A DNA stretch of 64,000 nt from an uncultured Oceanospirillaceae bacterium (GTDB lineage Bacteria > Pseudomonadota > Gammaproteobacteria > Pseudomonadales > Balneatricaceae): NCBI GenBank assembly GCA_913057435.1, contig CAJXNY010000018.1, positions 28,519 through 92,518 on the forward strand. The letters run 5' to 3'. Within the stretch, counting starts at the first letter, position 1, and every line of letters starts with the position of its first letter. Positions 63,001-64,000 of the stretch are shown piece after piece. The translations under genes and the position numbers were made by a program. The notes beneath the pieces are model-generated. The model did no database searches. It was not told the DNA's origin and saw only the letters and a list, made by a program, of their open reading frames with translations.

Positions 63001-64000
63001 CTGAATGATGGTGAGCCGACAGGTGATAAGTTCACACTGGAGTACGTGCAGCAGGACGCCTTTGGTATTGAAGAGCTGGTGTTCCACGATGGTACTACGG
63101 TTGCTCTGAATGCACTGTCTATCGAACATAATGGCGATGTGGGCGATGACACCCTCACCGGTGTGTACGGCTACAACAATGTCTTCCATGGTAGAGGGGG
63201 CGATGATACGTTAATCGGTTCTACCGCTACCGATCGTATTATCTTTAACCGTGGGGATGATCAGGACACCATTACTGACATGGGTGACACTGACCAGGTT
63301 GTGCTTGGTGCTGGTATCAGTCATGGCGACCTTCTCGTTACTGTAGAAGAGGGTAATACTGTTATCCGTTTGCAGCAGGATGGTGAAACGACCGGTGATC
63401 AGCTCACCCTGACAGGGAAAAATCTGGGTAACCTGCGCACTGCCAGTGTGGAATTTGATGATGGTAGTGTGGCTGAAATCAGAGATCTGGTGGGTGGTCG
63501 TGGCTGGGTAACACATACCGGTACTGATCAGGATGATACGCTGCAAGCCGATGAAGAGAGTAATAACATCTTCTATGGTATGGAGGGGAATGATGCGTTG
63601 CATGGAAGTGCAAACATCGATCATTTCCATATTGATCGTGGTTGCGGCAGTGATACGCTGTTCAATCTGGATGAAACGGATCAGATTATTTTTGCTGATG
63701 GCATCCGCTATAGCGACCTTGGTGTGACGATACAGGGTGGCGACCTGATCCTGAATGTGCAGATGAATGGCCAGAGCAATGGTGACCAGATCACTCTGAC
63801 GAATGCTCTGTATAACGCTGACAGTGTCCAGCATCTGATCTTTGCTAATGACGATGAAGTCACTCTGACGCAACTGCTGGAAGCCGAAGGCTTCTACTAC
63901 TGCAACTCAGGTGTCGGCAACATCAGCATCGACAACAGCTTCAACCAGCTGATCTTCGGCAACAACATCCTGCACACCGATGTCGATATTCATATCGACG
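60004..64000 (+). CDS. giant RTX-type calcium-binding repeat protein (N-terminal part, runs off the window)
   Basis: One uninterrupted frame of 1332 codons from ATG 60004 to the window end, without stop. The start MSGNSSLPFGYGDGTYVLNG lacks a classical signal peptide, as for type I-secreted proteins. RTX nonapeptide-like motifs (GGxGxDxux) recur: YGGAGDDSLYGG, NGGAGDDTLQG, FGGGGDDQLTG, YGGDGNDRITA, HGGAGDDSQHG, HGRGGDDTLIG. Each is followed by a haemolysin-type calcium-binding-related unit with F-NRGDG-D, D-I-FG-GI---D and G---GDQ-TL, ending in F-DG----L. Calcium-bound beta-rolls and secretion through a TolC-type channel are expected from family; adhesin or matrix roles are inference. The gene is less GC-rich than the PQQ block. 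No secretion genes are in view. Confidence 0.9.
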   Translation, partial: MSGNSSLPFGYGDGTYVLNGFDSEGERLTAERLDFGEDISKGDIYLTAEGPDLVIVLTRDGELTTDKIVMQDAVISSDLRVNELTFSNGETQALTDYALQLEGTNVADVLTAITGFNFDIYGGAGDDSLYGGSKSNNYYFNRGDGQDTVRDSGNSGSDNEADAIVFGAGIRSDDVRFKQDGNNFMLMILDEGQESGDSITLQYSKVSERYQIEKFIFEDGQELSLDQLTEGVYGTADNDILTVEYGQGGVFNGGAGDDTLQGTDYADIYTFNQGDGHDQVLDVDGSDQIQFGADISVSDIEAVENGDDIQITIRRNGEDVGDSITLKNTRGDQLTNESLVFDNGESVVLSDVLIIPRADAYLFARGDGQNLLQQTDDDGADTALECILLSSDIGPDDIRITVNDAYPGALMLTLLRDGEATDDQLTLDSALQAGFNIDTLEFSDGTTVALSDLPVEHHGDAGNNSLSGVYGRIDAYFGGGGDDQLTGSIGEDRFHFSHGDGHDSIASMSGSDQLVLGAGIRLDDLSAEQQGDDIVLSIAADGADIGGSITVQGRDAESLTTQSVVFADGSRVALAEILAGTAEQEGSAYAFNRGDGQQALSDEDTTADGDAITQVALGEGISPADIRITPSDLNNSSLTLVLLENGAPTDDQLTLVGAMQGTFEIESLVFMDGSQVSIVSLPVEHHGGDTDDQLTGVVGRTDEFYGGDGNDRITASEGVDRLIFNTGDDQDRLENMSAEDQIVFGDNISADDLRVEQNGDNVEISVLVNGYYVGDQITVIDQSIDTFTTQSVVFADGGTMTLLALLGEVPTDEGHHFNRGDGEYSISLEGAGTDNASIWDSIIFGDNITDSDLQLTVEGDHFILTPLLNGVATADRVVLENAVGQAGTIESLVFSNGATQALATLPVHHFGNDGDNGFVGISGRDNLFHGGAGDDSQHGSTGSDSYYFSRGDGHDIVRDNGDASRTDAIDRIILGEGISQDDIRLTTSEHHISSLTLSILNDGEPTGDKFTLEYVQQDAFGIEELVFHDGTTVALNALSIEHNGDVGDDTLTGVYGYNNVFHGRGGDDTLIGSTATDRIIFNRGDDQDTITDMGDTDQVVLGAGISHGDLLVTVEEGNTVIRLQQDGETTGDQLTLTGKNLGNLRTASVEFDDGSVAEIRDLVGGRGWVTHTGTDQDDTLQADEESNNIFYGMEGNDALHGSANIDHFHIDRGCGSDTLFNLDETDQIIFADGIRYSDLGVTIQGGDLILNVQMNGQSNGDQITLTNALYNADSVQHLIFANDDEVTLTQLLEAEGFYYCNSGVGNISIDNSFNQLIFGNNILHTDVDIHID
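60691..63489 (+). repeat. composite ~225-residue repeats in the RTX gene
   Basis: Repeat units begin at about 60691 (GVYGTADND), 61363 (PVEHHGDAG), 62047 (PVEHHGGDT), 62719 (PVHHFGNDG) and 63118 (SIEHNGDVG), spaced 672, 684, 672 and 399 bases. Each long unit joins an RTX-bearing half to a half without nonapeptides (such as EGSAYAFNRGDGQQALSDED), so two module types alternate. The fourth is shortened and fuses both types. DNA similarity is moderate, so the array is old rather than freshly duplicated. Confidence 0.75.

Noticed and set aside
60691..63489. Regular repeats considered as a CRISPR array
   Set aside because: Units are about 670 bases, coding, and vary in protein-conserving ways; there are no short identical repeats with unique spacers.
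60365..63873. Many short frames in other phases within the RTX gene
   Set aside because: They are all inside the uninterrupted frame from 60004 and reflect its repeated codons.

Overview
The window looks like chromosomal DNA of a marine-type gammaproteobacterium, most likely Oceanospirillales or Pseudomonadales. The reasons are the gene content (fumarylacetoacetase-maleylacetoacetate isomerase pair, NosP-type FIST protein with its hybrid kinase, a pqqABCDE cluster with an S9 peptidase and ExaC, YggL, TcdA, DUF3524 glycosyltransferase) and Pseudomonas-like REP sequences (core GTAGGAGC...GCTC). The exact genus cannot be fixed from sequence alone. Most of the window is moderately GC-rich, gene-dense core-type DNA. 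Visibly AT-richer stretches lie at about 26.8-27.7 kb, 34.6-35.5 kb, 42.4-45.1 kb and from 59.6 kb to the end.

Layout. 0.1-2.2 kb: end of tyrosine/homogentisate catabolism (fahA-maiA). 2.3-10.4 kb: a 34-residue lipoprotein, a tRNA-queuosine mannosyltransferase-like protein, an MFS carrier with a divergent LysR, a GNAT-LysR pair divergent from azoreductase, and an Ada/AlkA fusion coupled to an Ogt methyltransferase. 10.5-14.6 kb: a large PAS-GGDEF-EAL protein, TcdA and a small H-NS-like protein. 15.05 kb: tRNA-Gly(CCC). 15.4-19.1 kb: nosP and its hybrid histidine kinase. 19.1-30.7 kb: transporters, regulators, an LpxR-like outer-membrane protein, hydrolases, aquaporin, two lipoprotein/periplasmic proteins and catalase. 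30.9-34.2 kb: periplasmic histidine phosphatase followed by a membrane GGDEF-EAL protein. 34.2-35.5 kb: a gene-poor patch with a stop-interrupted small ORF, a perfect hairpin and an orphan membrane protein. 35.6-41.2 kb: a catabolic block (TRAP solute-binding protein, IS3-OrfA-like HTH protein, aldehyde dehydrogenase, cupin, FAD amine oxidase) with a divergent XRE regulator. 41.3-45.4 kb: a CsrA-like protein with a C-terminal extension, a long intergenic region, then an AT-rich island with a TauD/TfdA dioxygenase broken by one in-frame amber codon, a bile-acid:sodium-symporter-family carrier and an IS30 transposase remnant. 45.4-48.7 kb: NmrA-type oxidoreductase, FAD-dependent dehydrogenase, YggL. 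48.8-57.9 kb: PQQ module (S9 peptidase, pqqEDCBA, LuxR-type response regulator, CxxxCW protein, exaC). 58.0-64.0 kb: an unrecognised effector-like protein with a decayed partial copy, then the first 4 kb of a giant RTX-type protein that runs off the window.

How the parts may fit. The PQQ genes make the cofactor for a periplasmic quinoprotein alcohol dehydrogenase that is not in the window. ExaC would oxidise the resulting aldehyde, and the response regulator and the CxxxCW protein are typical partners. Similar sequence elements lie upstream of exaC and pqqA. NosP-kinase and the two GGDEF-EAL proteins point to several inputs into c-di-GMP control. The strongest candidates for something little described are the effector-like protein with its decayed duplicate next to the giant RTX protein (58-64 kb), the extended CsrA-like protein, the tiny lipoprotein, and the two unrelated ORFs each interrupted by a single TAG.
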